A DNA stretch of 64,000 bases from Helichrysum umbraculigerum. Lineage: Eukaryota > Streptophyta > Magnoliopsida > Asterales > Asteraceae. The notes beneath the pieces are model-generated. The model saw nothing but the letters and a program-made list of their open reading frames with translations. It was not told the DNA's origin and made no database searches. The DNA is taken from assembly GCA_949592205.1 (NCBI GenBank), contig CATIUR010000004.1:98292337-98356336 (forward strand). The letters run 5' to 3'. Shown here piece by piece: positions 33,902 through 46,312 of the stretch (position 1 is its first letter; each line of letters starts with the position of its first letter). The position numbers and the translations under genes were made by a program.

Positions 33902-36900
33902 TGTAACACCCGGTCAAAAAGTCAAATTTCGCGCCGACTTTAAACTTTAATTAATTACATTTTAAAGTTCAAAGGAAACATTTTTACTAAAAATATTTAC
34001 GAAAAGCGTAAACAAAATTATGAAATTAAAATATTAAATTTACTTTATTTTCGGATATAAAACACGGGCATTTTGTACTGTGGTTGGAGACCACAGTCCC
34101 CGCATTTGGGGATCTGATTTTTAACAAAAACCCAAACCCCCATCTCATTTCCTCATTTCTTCTTCTTCTTTTTCACCTACTTTCTCTCATCTCTTTCTCT
34201 TAAACAACAACAACCAACAACATCAACAACAAATTCATCATCATCAAAATCGGAATCATCCTCATCATCATCGTCATTTTCGGAGTTCATCATCATCAAA
34301 ACCGGACATCATCATCTCCATCTTCTTCACCATCATCTCCATCTCCATTTTCATCAAAAAGTAAGATTTATCACTTTCTCTCTCTAGAAATCGTTTCTCT
34401 TTCTATAAATTACTTAGATTACGTCAAAATACATGCTAGAAGCTTTCTATAACATCAAAACACCCAAAAATCGAGCCAAAACTCGATTTGGATCTTGAAA
34501 TCGTCGAACAGTCCGCTACGTCGCAGGGACCAAAAACAGTGCTGCGACGTCGCAGCCGACGTCGCAGCCAACGTCGCAAAAACATCCCAACGTCGCATAA
34601 TGCGACGTAAGACCCTACGTCGCCATCAAATTCTACGTCGCACATTGCGACGCAGGACACAACGTCGCATTAGATTGCGAATGTCGCACATAGCGACGCA
34701 GGACTCTACGTCGCATCTGACGTCGCATCTGACGTCGCAGAACCTTAAAAACCTATGTTTTTCACTAAGTATTGACAACCAAATTTTACCACTCGATTTT
34801 GCCCGAATTTGGATTTCGAATGCATTTTCTTTAAAGCAAAGTAGTAGAAATAAAAATTTTCCAAGCTGACCTGGCAGCTCGACCCCAGCCAGGGGCTCTG
34901 CCCCTTGGACCCCGCCAGGGGTTGCCACCCCTTGGACCCCGCTACCAGGGGCGCTGCCCCCGGACCCCCGTACACCATTCCCAGACTTCAACAACAAATG
35001 CATACACGAACAACTCGCTTAGACAAATTGAATTGTCTCATACTTATATAACCTCACGTGTTTAGGACACTAGAAGGTTACCATTCGGACGACGCGCGCA
35101 TCATCGTATCGCTAACAACTCACAGGTGAGTTTCACAGCCCCACTCTTTTACTATTTTCCAACTGATTTCGGGGCGGGAATGCATACTCCTGTTTTACTA
35201 CTTTCCACTGTATAAATCTTTACAAACGGTTTACAATAGTTTATGGTAACGGTGTTAGATTACGACAGCTACGAACCACTTGACTATACTTAGAGATATT
35301 AAGTATGACTGTTTTAGAAATACCTAGAATTATATTACATATGATATCTAGGGAACAAACGCCTCACTACATCAGTGACTTGCTAATTACTAGTAATGAC
35401 TAGTGGACTTATGAATACCAACTAGAGGCACCAACTTGCTAATTTAGTAACGACTATCCTTACGAACTGACGTATGATTTCACTAAGTACTATAAGTACT
35501 TCCCAACAGTTAAGTGACGAGATAACATACTTAGAATTCACACATTACTTCAAACAACTAGGTGACGTAGATTCGTATCCAATAAACGATTACAACTTAC
35601 CCCTATGCCTAGATGACATCCTTACTTTCTGGTATAATTGTGACGACTCTGGCTTGGAGTTACTGGGCCAGGGATGGTCCCCCGGCAGCAGGGAGTTATC
35701 CAAAAACCGGGGGGGTGTCATATAACAACTTGAGGTACTGTTGAGTACCTGTAACGCTCTACTCGCCCAACGATCCTCAAAAGTAACAATGCCCGCACGT
35801 GGTCCAGGAACGGGTCTTAAGGGGGTGTTACATAAAAACATACATGCGGGCGTGCTGCGAGCATCGCCAAACGGACGCATCGTCTCCTTGGGGGACACAA
35901 CGGACGCTGTCACTATATGTGAAGCAAAACGATACCACGGTGGGTGGTACAACTTACGAACGAGCTCATGATACCACGGTGGGTGGTACAACTTACGTAC
36001 GAGCTGGATGCTCACGATACCACGGTGGGTGGTACAACTTACTTACGAGCTGAATGCTCACACTCAGCAATGGACCGACGAACTATTACAGTCGAGGTCG
36101 TTGGCTCAGCATATGAATTTATGCTCTATCGTAGTTCTGCGAAACTGCACGGTTACTCATACTCAGCATATGAATTATGCTTTACTTACTTTCAGCAACG
36201 GACCTGCGAACTATTACAGTAGGGGTCGTTGGCTCGATAACTGATTAATTTACTTAAACGTGGTCCTGCGGGACATAACTTGACATACCTTTTGGGGGAT
36301 ACCTATTACCATCACTATAGGTGATTACTAGATAACTTACGAGTCGGAGACTCAGGAAATTACGAGCTTTTGCTCACTTGACCGTACTTACAAACCATAC
36401 CGATATGACACGATTTCAAAACAAATAACTTGATCACGTTGCCGGGGTGCAACCTTTCATGGCAGATGGCATTGTGACTTACTAGTACTCGTAGTACTGA
36501 TACTTGAAACCGTACGAACTAGCTGTACCGTATTGCCGGGGAGCAATATCGACTGTCTAAGGACTTTCTTGATTGATTACTTTTGACCAGTAGCACGACA
36601 GTTAGTCTCCTTACGCTACACCCGTATTCGTATTGCCAGGTGGCGATAACGTACCTGATAACACACCCACTGGGAATTGGTTCCCTTTACTTGACTAGAA
36701 ACCTATCGATTAGGTTCACCTGTTTACCATAAATTTCTCACAATTACCTCGAGGGGTAATCATTACTATTTAAACTGTTAAACTTGATTTACATTTCTGA
36801 ATGAAATACATATTTCTTGAACTACTTGTTACTACAAATTACTTGTGAACTCACCAGCTTTCCAGCTGACCCTTTTAGTGTGCATTCTCAGGTACACTGC

Positions 36901-37157
36901 AGTAGTTGGATTGGCCTACCGGATTCTAGCTCGAGTCGCATATTTCTTACACTTTGGAACCACTCTGCATTTAACTTTAAATTTCAAATTATGTATTTGG
37001 ATATCGACAGTAAACTTGTAACGTTTTATTTATAAAATGTATAACTATTTCCAAACGTCTCATTTAGAGTCGTTCACTATGTATCTTATGTTGTGATATT
37101 TGATTTGGTAACACCCGACCCGATCGCTTCCGCAACCCGAGATTTGAGGGTGTTACA
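33902..37157 (+). repeat. 3' LTR of the gag-only element
   Basis: 3256 bp, the same length as the 5' LTR and about 99.7% identical by eye. Differences seen include positions near 34085, 34128, 35788, 35858, 35969, 36242, 36551, 36634 and 37079. Confidence 0.95.
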
Positions 37158-37382
37158 ATCATGATCAATTGTAAGTGTTCTTGAAATTTGAATTTTTATT
37201 CAAATTTTGGTAAATTGATGATTTGGAAGAATTGAATGTTAGAAACATGTTATAAGTGTTACATGATGATTATGTGAAGTTATTGGGTGTATAAAACTGT
37301 TAGAAATCGAGGTTGGATGGTTTTAGTTAAGATTTTCGGACCTGGGTTTTGAACAGTTGCAGGTCGGCTGGAACGAAGGTGG

Positions 37383-37464
37383 GAATCCGGTCGGATTCAA
37401 TTGAATCCGACGGATTCAGATAAATTAGGGAATCCGGTCGGATTCAAAGGAATCCGGCGGATTC
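37383..37464 (+). repeat. Four paired palindromes in the solo LTR
   Basis: GAATCCG-N(1-2)-CGGATTC at 37383-37398, 37403-37417, 37430-37445 and 37450-37464. Starts are 20, 27 and 20 bp apart, giving two pairs. Confidence 0.95.
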
Positions 37465-38700
37465 AAATGCTAAGAACCCGATCCTATGTTTTGCAAATTT
37501 CAAAATTGCATAAGTGTTTAGTAGTGATTTTTGCCACGGAAAAATTGACAAATTGTCTTTAAACTCCGATTGGGCTGAAATTTACATGGTCACTCGAAAA
37601 CGGCTCACTGATCAAAGCTATATACTATAGCCTAGTCAGTTTTTAGCCATTCAGGGTCGTTTAAGGGTTGAAAATGGCATTTTACTGTTTTTGAATCTTA
37701 TTTCGGGACTTTTGATTATGTTCCGAATTGGACCTTTGTTTGCTGTGATCGTAGGGATCACCTGATACATGTAATTATGTTATGATTGTGTAACGATATT
37801 AATTACCTGTGTGTTATCAGTTGAGACAAGTTATTAACTTATTGTTTATTGATTGTATTCTCAGATGTGGAGAAGGCTCAGTAATATTAGACTTCTGAGC
37901 TTGCGCCTGAGGTAGTCGGTGAGTGGATCTGTAACCTCAGTGTGATTTAGTTGTAATGATTTGATTTACAACAAGTAATTTATAGTATTACTTTGATATG
38001 ATACATCTGTAGAGATATCTTGCCATGATAGTTTAATTAGTTGCTTACTTGGCTGATTGTGCTAGTATGTAAGATTTTGAGGTCAACTTGATTTGATGGT
38101 TGGACTTGTTGTTGTTGTAGACGACAGGAGATCTCGGAAACTTGAAATGTTGGTTTAGAGATCTAGGTCGTGTGTGATTGACAACAAGTTATCGGTAGTT
38201 ATGTATGGGCCAATACAGATGATTGATAAGAGTTCCTTGAGTACCAAACCGGTATTAGGGTGTCTCAGGGACCACCGATCCTCATGATGTTGCGTGTATG
38301 ACATTGATTGGATGTTGAGTGATTGATTGATTTTCTGTTTATTGTTATTTGATGTAAACAGATTGTTATGCTAGGTTGGACTGTTGCTTATAGTTTCATT
38401 CACTTAGCTTTATGCTAACCCCACCACAGTTCTTCCTGCAGGTTAAAATAGATGGGACATATTGGGCAGGAGGTTGTTGGACTGGATGGAATGTTTGACA
38501 GGCTTTTACTCTTATGTTATTTTGATAACTAAAGAGATGTTTTGAATTATATAACACCGAGTTTGTTGAAATGTCATGAAATAAGTTTGAAAAAGTTTAG
38601 TGACATTTTGAGTACATTGATAGTATGTTTTAAATCTCCGCTTCCGAGTCGCAATTATTATATTATTGTTTATATAAGAAACGAGGGGTGTTATACATTG

Positions 38701-41700
38701 CCTTTCTACTGAGAGCATCTGCGACTACATTCGCTTTTCCAGGATGATAAAGGATTTCACAATCATAATCCTTCACCAAATCTAACCAATGTCTCTGTCT
38801 CATATTAAGATCTCTCTGATCAAAGAAATACTTAAGACTTTTATGATCAGTATAAATAGTGCACTTTACTCCATACAAATAATGTCTCCATATCTTAAGG
38901 GCAAAGACAATTGCAGCCAATTCTAAATCATGCGCCGGGTACCCCTTCTCATGTTCTTTCAACTGTCTCGAGGCATAGGCTATTACTCTTCCACGTTGCA
39001 TCAACACACAACCTAATCCATTATAAGAGGCATCACAATATACAACCATATCTTCAGTACCATCGGGAAGTACTAAGATAGGTGCCTGACTTAACTTTAA
39101 TTTAAGGGTTCTGAAGGCCTGTTCATGCTCATCTTTCCATTCATACTTAATATTCTTACGAGTAAGCTTTGTGAGTGGAGTAGCAATTTTGGAGAAATCC
39201 TGGATAAACCGTCTATAATACCCGGCTAAACCCAGAAAACTCCTTACCTCAGTCGGATTGGTTGGGGGTTCCCATTTCATCACCGCCTCGACTTTGGTAG
39301 GATCAACCTTAATTCCTTGACTATTTACAACATGACCCAGAAAATGAACTTCACGAAGCCAAAATTCACATTTCGAGAACTTGGCATAAAGCTTTTCACT
39401 ACGTAACATTTGCAAAACTTGCCTCAAATGAAGTTCATGTTCACCAGCAGACTTAGAATAAACAAGAATATCGTCAATAAACACAATTACAGATCTATCG
39501 AGCATTGGACGACATACCCGATTCATAAGATCCATAAAAGCGGCTGGTGCATTAGTCAGACCAAATGGCATCACCACAAACTCATAATGACCGTATCTGG
39601 TTCTAAAAGCTGTTTTGGACACATCCTCTTCTCGAACCTTGAGTTGGTGATACCCAGAACGTAAGTCAATCTTAGAAAAATAGCTGGCACCTTGCAACTG
39701 GTCAAACAAATCATCAATCCTAGGTAAGGGATACCTATTCTTGATGGTGACCTTATTCAATTCCCGATAATCTATACACATACGCATTGTACCATCCTTT
39801 TTCTTAACAAATAATATTGGAGCACCCCAAGGAGAACTACTCGGACGGATAAACCCCTTATCTAACAATTCTAGTAACTGTTTCATCAATTCTTGCATTT
39901 CTGAAGGGGCAAGTCTATACGGAGTTTTGGCAATGGGAGTAGCTCCAGGGATAAGATCTATACGAAATTCGACTTGCCTCTCGGGTGGAATACCCGGTAG
40001 CTCGTCAGGAAAAACATCGGGAAACTCCTTTACAACAGGAATCTCCACGAGTTTTGGAACACTTTTCTGAAGATCTATTACGTGGGCCAAAAAGGCTTGA
40101 CAACCACGTGACAAATGACGTTTGGCACGAGCAAAGGTACATATGGATAAGGAAGGCTTTTTATTTTCCCCATAAATATCAATCACTCCCCCACTTGGAG
40201 TATTGATACGGATAATCTTTTTCTCACACTGAATCATAGCATTATGCCTACCTAGCCAATCCATACCCACTACTACATCAAACTCACCCATTGGCATTGG
40301 AATGAGATTAATACTAAAAGATTCATTACTAATCCGTAGTTGACACCCACGGAACACATTAGCAACATAAACTATTCTATCATCTGCAACCTCAACGTCC
40401 AGTGGAGTGTCTAACTCACTAAGGGGAATAGAGAATTTCTGACTAAACTTTTCTGACACGAAGGATCGCGAAGCTCCCGAATCAAATAATACGTGTGCAG
40501 GCATTAAATTTACAAGAAAGGTACCTATCAAAACATCGGGGGCTCGCTGAGCTTCCTCAGCAGTGATTTGGAAGGAACGGCCTTTAGACTTTGGAATTTC
40601 TGTAGTTTTCTTTTCTGAAGTCCTTCGAGGTGCTGAAGGAGTAGGCCGGTTCCCAAGTTTCGGACATTCTGATTTTATGTGCCCCGGTTCATAACAATTA
40701 TAACATACACGAATTGGGTTTGGACAATCTCGGCCAAAATGACCTTCTTGCCCACATTGATAACATGTGTTAGTGCCAAACTTGCATTCTCCAAAGTGTT
40801 TTCGATGGCACTTTTTACATTCAGGTGGCACCGGTCTATCATCCTTCTTTGTACTCCCACTCGGTTTAAACTTCTTTGATGGACCGGAGCTTTGATCACT
40901 TTTTCTTTTGGCAGCCGCCACTTGTTCATCTTTCTTTAACTCCAATTCCTGAAATCGCGCTTCATCTATCATCTCTTCAAGTGTCTGACATCTCTTTGGA
41001 AGTACATACTTTCTGATTTCCTTTTTCAATACTTTATGAAAATGATTCATAAGCATCCTTGGGTTATCCATATATTCTGGACAAAAACGAGCTCTATCCA
41101 GAAAATTTCCCACCAATTCATTCACCGATTCGTTTGTTTGCTCCATAGCTAAAAACTCTTGACGAATTCTATTCAAATCTGCATCTTGAGAATACGTGCT
41201 TTCAAACATTACTTTAAACTCTTCCCAAGTTAACTTGCTAATAGCTTCATCACCTTTTGTTCTACATTGTACATTCCACCACCACTTAGCACGATTCTTC
41301 AGAAGATTTGCTGCATACCTTACTTTAAACTTGTTGGGACAATCCACAGTAGCGAATGCCCCCTCTACCTCTGAAATCCAACGATAACATTTAATTGGAT
41401 CCAGATCACCTTCATAATCGGGTGGGTTGCAGGCTGAAAAGTCTCTATAACTAATCTTTTTCTGTTCTTCTTGAATATTAGCTTGTGGGATTTCCCCTAG
41501 TCTAGGTATAACTACTTCTCCTCTCCCTTTCTGCATTTCTTCACTCACAATCTGTCTTACAGTGTTTGTAATCGTTGTCACTAAGAAAGGAAGAGATGCT
41601 TCCTGAGCTTGACTAATCTCTTTAGACACAAGGGATTTTATACCTTTCCAAGACAATTCGGTATCAGGAATAGGAGACCTTGGTCTTTCACTACTGCCTC

Positions 41701-41770
41701 CTGCCTCATCATCTTGGGCTCTGTTACCCGGGTTAAATCCAAGAGTAAGATCTATTTCTCGCTCATCCAT
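38701..41770 (-). pseudogene. Tekay-like gag-pol, N-terminal part (gag, protease, RT, RNase H)
   Basis: Open for 1025 codons from ATG 41770 to the insertion site. The displayed frame runs 10 codons into the solo LTR and stops at 38663. Retrotrans_gag covers about residues 115-230. CCHC knuckles are CYQCGQEGHFGRDC (336-349) and CYNCYEPGHIKSEC (356-369), preceded by a CKKCHRKHFGEC cluster. The aspartic protease has LFDSGAS at 428-434. Reverse transcriptase spans about 600-800 with FIDD at 764-767. RNase H runs about 895-1020, with YCDAS and YTDHKSL. All catalytic residues are present and the frame is clean, so the nested insertion is the main lesion of this half. The integrase part is at 26226-27721. 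Confidence 0.95.
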
Positions 41771-42123
41771 CTATACTGAAAGTAGACATGGTAAAATTTA
41801 CTCGACTTACTTAACAATTACAAGTCTACTTTATTTGTACTTCTAGCACATAATACTAACAATAGCTAATAACTTATCCTCTAATGTTTCGTGGTTTCCA
41901 TGGATACCCATATGGTAATATGATAATCATTGCGTTGGCCAGGCGCACTAATTACCGTATTAGAATATAACATATCCAAAGTCCACACGACACACTTTGA
42001 TTCAAAATCATTAGCACACATAATCTTGTGCACATAACAGTTATAAATCATGCTCAATACAATAATTAAATGGTCTAAGATCAAGTACCCACTAATGGTG
42101 AATACCCGAATCCCTTAAACCGT

Positions 42124-42135
42124 GTTCTGATACCA
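42124..42135 (-). other. Primer-binding site of the Tekay-like element
   Basis: Plus-strand GTTCTGATACCA reads TGGTATCAGAAC on the minus strand, one change from the initiator tRNA-Met complement. Confidence 0.85.
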
Positions 42136-42138
42136 ACT

Positions 42139-44171
42139 TGTAACACCCCGAAATTTAGAATTTTTTTTTTCTTTTTTTTTTTACACTCTCATTATTGTCC
42201 CATGACTACCCCATTTGTATAATTTAACTTTAATAACTTTCTCTAGTTGAAACAAGCTTTTTAAGACACAAAATTTCATTTTTTACTGACCAACGCGATC
42301 CGGAAAAGTGGTCGGGATCGCGTTCATGTGTTAAAAACCTTCTGTGATGATTTTTGCCTTGCGAACGCTATCCGGCTCAAGTTGTCAGGATCGCGTTCCT
42401 TAGTGTATTTCAGAAATCAGCCAAAATTCAACTTTTTAAACCAACTTCAAACACGCATAACTTTTTACTCGTTATGAGTTAGGACTTGAAATTTTGCACA
42501 CACATTCACTATAACCATATAAACATTTCCTCAATTCTACTTTTTCAATTTTTATATTTTAACAAGATTTGACCCGTAAACGAGTTTTCGGCTATTTTAA
42601 ACCAAAAATACTAACATGTCAAATTCCAAACTAATGCAAATTTGACTTCCAACTTTTCACCACATATTTAACCACAACATTAGAACTTATGAGCACCAAA
42701 ACATTTGACTTTCAACAAACTTGACCCATTTTGACACTTAAGCTTCAAATGACCCATTTGGGCACCAATTTGACCCGTTTCCAACTTTGACTATCCAATA
42801 ACACTCATTAACACTCAGTTGACTTTATAAAGTCAAAACATCCACTTTTCATTCATTTTGTCATAAAACTCTAACATTTCAAGTCTCACAATTTGACATT
42901 GACCAAAACATTAACTTTCATCAAACTTTCTACATAACATAAGTGAACATTCTAACCTTCTCAAAACATTGTCTAAAACCATAAACTTTACAAACTGGGG
43001 TGTTATTGTATCGTAAGCATGATCAAAAAGGGATATAAACTCATTACCAACCAAGCAATGAGCTCCACCACTAGCTATCCATGGGCTTCTTCCCTGACTC
43101 GTCTTTTACCTTGCTAGAACTTCCTGTAACATGTTAAACACAACGAATAAGCATAAATGCTTAGTAAGTAAATGGATTCTAACTATTAAAATATGCAACA
43201 AGTTAAGGATCCATAACATCTAACATGCCAAATTCCGAAGAATTGACATCAAACTAAGCTAATGACAAAGTCATTACTTAGATACCACCAAGCGAATGAT
43301 AAATCACTCCTTGGTTCCACATGTCCATATACTTACCTTTTCACTTGCACAAACAAATACTTGAACTCTTGCACACTTGATCACCTATTCACATAATCAC
43401 ATAAACACATATCACTTACACATTTAACAACTCTTTCTTACTTCTTACATGTAAATTAGAAGTTAAATCCCATAACCTCCAATTATCTAACATAAGTTCC
43501 ATACACTTTTGCTACATAATCACAATTAAATGAGTAATTGACACTAGCTCTTACTATAATCATGATACTTTATTCAAAACATAACACATAATCAATCAAT
43601 TACTCAAATAACATGTGATTATAACTTCTCTAACCCCATTAACATGATATAATCTTTCTTTCTAGCTTAATTACATGTATGGAACCTTAATTAACTTAAT
43701 TACTTACTTACCCGTTCAATTCACCAACTTAGGGTTTATGTAGTCTAAACCCTAACTTAAATTAAACAAGTAGGGAGTTAATTCTTACATTAGAAAAGCT
43801 TAATTGAAGACTAAGAACTTCAATTAATCAAAACCCTAACTTGATTTAGTCTTGTTCTTCCTTGTTCTCTCTCTCTAAATCGCCTCTCTCTCTCTCTAGT
43901 ATATTATGTCGTGGTTTTCTTTTTAGTATAAAGGATTTCAGTAGAAACAATAGGAGAAATCTTTTATATTCAAACTTTTACTTTTAACCCCTCAACTTTA
44001 CTACATTGGCGATTTCTACCCTCTAACTAAATTAACATCACTAGCTAAGTCTCATTTAACTAGCTCTGATACATATCAAGTTATTTCACATAGCATACTA
44101 TTACATACATATAATTAAATAACTAAATACATATAATATGATTTAAACTTACAAAAATTTGGGGTGTTACA
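42139..44171 (-). repeat. 5' LTR of the Tekay-like element
   Basis: 2033 bp, about 99.4% identical to 24176-26209. On the minus strand a TTTATAC box near 43925-43935 precedes a GA-rich (AGAGAG) leader, suggesting the transcript starts near 43900. Confidence 0.95.
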
Positions 44172-44176
44172 CTACA

Positions 44177-46312
44177 AGCCTACAATTATTCCCAACGGCT
44201 AGTTCTCTATTTTTGTTCTATTTCATACACCATAGAAACCGAAATTTTATGCAACACTCCTTTCTTATATTGTTTCTGTGCTACTACTATTTATGAATCT
44301 CTTTTAACACGCTACTGGAAGAACCTCAACCCAATTGCTATTCGTAGATTAAATTAAAGGGTTATCGTTCACTCTCACTTCCATCTTCAATCCAATAGTT
44401 CTCCTGCATATAACCCATTTCCAGTTTTTTTCCAATATATGTAAATTGTAAATAATTGTAATATTTTGGTTATCTAGTTTCATGGAATGTGAATTTGTAG
44501 ATTTGTTAGTCTGTAAGTGTAATTTAGGTATATTATACCAGGCTAGATATGACTTATAACTGTAATTTGATATGTGAAATGTTTTGTGCGGATTTTTTAT
44601 ATTGTAGTATAATTAAATCAAGTATATTTATTTTATTAAAATTTGGCTTTTAATTTACAACAACAAGAAAATATGTTGTTGCAGAAACACTTTCATGGAC
44701 CTAAAATAGTCTTTGAACATAGTTATTGTTGCTCACAGGAGTAAGTTTTATCAGTCTCTCCTCTCTAGCATTTTTATTCATATGTTTTGAGTACTTAAGA
44801 TGACTTAGTTACGCTAAGATGTGTTAGACTTCGACCCATTTACTTATTACTGTACTGATTCGGGTTCGTTAAATAGTTAATGAGTCAAATGAATTGAAAG
44901 TTGTATAATATTTATTGCATAAAACCTCTTAGTAATTGATTTAAAGAACTAGAGCCACAACAAAACAAATGGCCTACCGTGACTCACCTCTCGTGTTAGA
45001 AAGCATTTTGAGTGAGTAAAATCTGATGCGGGACTGTTTTTTAACCAAAAAATATAAAAAGAAAATAAAAAAGGAAAAAATAAAAAGAAAATTGACGCGC
45101 TGAAACATTTTGTTTAGGGCTCATTCACACACTCTCAATCAAACCACTCTCTCAATCCCACACTCGCTCAATCACGCACCATCACCGGCCAACATCTCCC
45201 TCGGAAGCTTCCTCGCACCGTCGCCGGCCAGTATCCTCGCACTAACGCCGGCCATCGTAACTACCTCTGCTTCGCCGCTTTCTTCTGGACGTTACTGTGA
45301 TCTTCGAGTAGATTTGTGCGTTTAATTTCGTTTTCTTTCAAATTTATCATTATTTGATCGTAACATGATTCTAAATTCGTGTTTAATTTTGTATCTAGGT
45401 TATAGTTTTATGTTTGGATCTATGTTTAATTCTATAGTTAGGTCATTAGTTCAACTTGTTTATATCTCAATTGTATAGTTTCAAGTTTAATTTCATGTTT
45501 AATTCTATGATTGTGTCATTAGTTTAACCTGAATATATCACAATTATATGTTTGTAACTCTAATTAGGGCTGATTGGATAAGCATGCTATGAATTATGAT
45601 TGTGTTGGTGACTAATTGTTCTAGTTTAATATGTATCGATGTGAATTTGATGTTGTCGTATGTAGGTTAGGGTTTTGGTATGTGAACAGTTCATTACTCA
45701 ATGTTGTACGTTTAATTATTAAGTTCTTTAATCTCAGTTTAGTTTCTTAATTTATTTATTTTTTACTTTTATTTAATTGTAGTAAAACATATGCAATCAC
45801 TATGTTTATGATTGTTTTTTATGTCGTAATTGAACTTACTTAGTCACTTATATGACCAAGTTTGGGACTTCATTGTAACTACAAGTTGTTTTTGTATACC
45901 CTTAGATTGGTTGGATCAAGTATTGTTGTTTGTTGGATATGTGATTTATAGAGTTTGGTTTATGTGTTAAGCTAGTTATTATGAGCTAATGCACATGGAG
46001 TTGACCGAGCTTGAACTATTGATATTAGTTGCGACTCTTACTTATTTGAGAACCGTTTTTACGTTTTCTATTGGACGAGTTGGGTGCTATTGACTTTAAG
46101 AGGTGCATATGGATGAGACACTGCACTCATCTGTCTAGGTCACTATAAACTAAATAGTAATATATATGAACTTGTTATGCTGCCAACAACAAGACATGCT
46201 TGAAAAAATAGATTTGCATAAGGAACACACTTGTGTACTCCTGAAGTTTGATGAGGTACTCTTGCATTTACCTCATGTGTCAAGATCATCTATGTTTAAT
46301 TTTATGATATAG
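44177..46312. other. Low-copy-looking DNA with a possible untranslated first exon
   Basis: No ORF with a proper ATG. At 45110-45320 a CT- and GC-rich block has three degenerate CACCGTCGCCGGCCA-like units, typical of a plant 5' leader, followed by T-rich intron-like DNA. It may belong to the decayed gene at 46313-47158. The in-frame codons there give no recognisable protein. Confidence 0.35.

Larger units (their letters stand above)
28150..37157 (+). mobile_element. Young gag-only LTR retrotransposon (TR-GAG type)
   Basis: Length 9008 bp, target duplication ATCAT (28145-28149 and 37158-37162). Both LTRs are exactly 3256 bp (28150-31405 and 33902-37157), longer than the 2496-bp interior. The interior holds a perfect primer-binding site, one gag ORF and a polypurine tract, and no protease, polymerase or integrase. 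By eye about 9 substitutions and no indels separate the LTRs (0.3%, roughly 0.1 million years). It must have used enzymes supplied by another element. The gag type, primer site and pre-tract hairpin suggest a Ty3 chromovirus helper (inference). This matches the TR-GAG class of non-autonomous plant elements. Confidence 0.93.
27727..38695 (+). mobile_element. Solo LTR (~1.96 kb) interrupted by a younger element
   Basis: Begins TGTAACATCCTCG and ends CGAGGGGTGTTATA (the last C is mutated to T), with a 5-bp target duplication. Without the inner insertion it is 27727-28149 joined to 37158-38695. No coding sequence, primer site or polypurine tract is present, so it is best explained as a solo LTR left by LTR-LTR recombination. 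A TATATATT-like box near 27998 suggests plus orientation. Four GAATCCG...CGGATTC palindromes lie at 37383-37464. Confidence 0.85.
24176..44171 (-). mobile_element. Tekay-like Ty3 chromovirus carrying nested insertions
   Basis: Spans 19,996 bp, flanked by CTACA at 24171-24175 and 44172-44176. LTRs are 24176-26209 (3') and 42139-44171 (5'). Its own length without the insert is about 9.0 kb. Gag-pol starts at 41770 (minus), is cut after Met1025 by the nested solo LTR, and resumes at 27721. LTRs differ by about 12 changes in 2.03 kb (0.6%), so about 0.2 million years under the usual rate assumption. It has one in-frame stop and one frameshift in the integrase part, so it is non-functional beyond the nested disruption. 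Confidence 0.95.

Noticed and set aside
27727..38695. Idea that the middle element is a full retrotransposon or a TRIM
   Set aside because: After removing the inner insertion no internal domain, primer site or second terminal repeat remains; a solo LTR explains it better.
45110..45325. 71-residue ORF in the GC-rich block
   Set aside because: It has no ATG at its start and looks like an untranslated leader with degenerate repeats.
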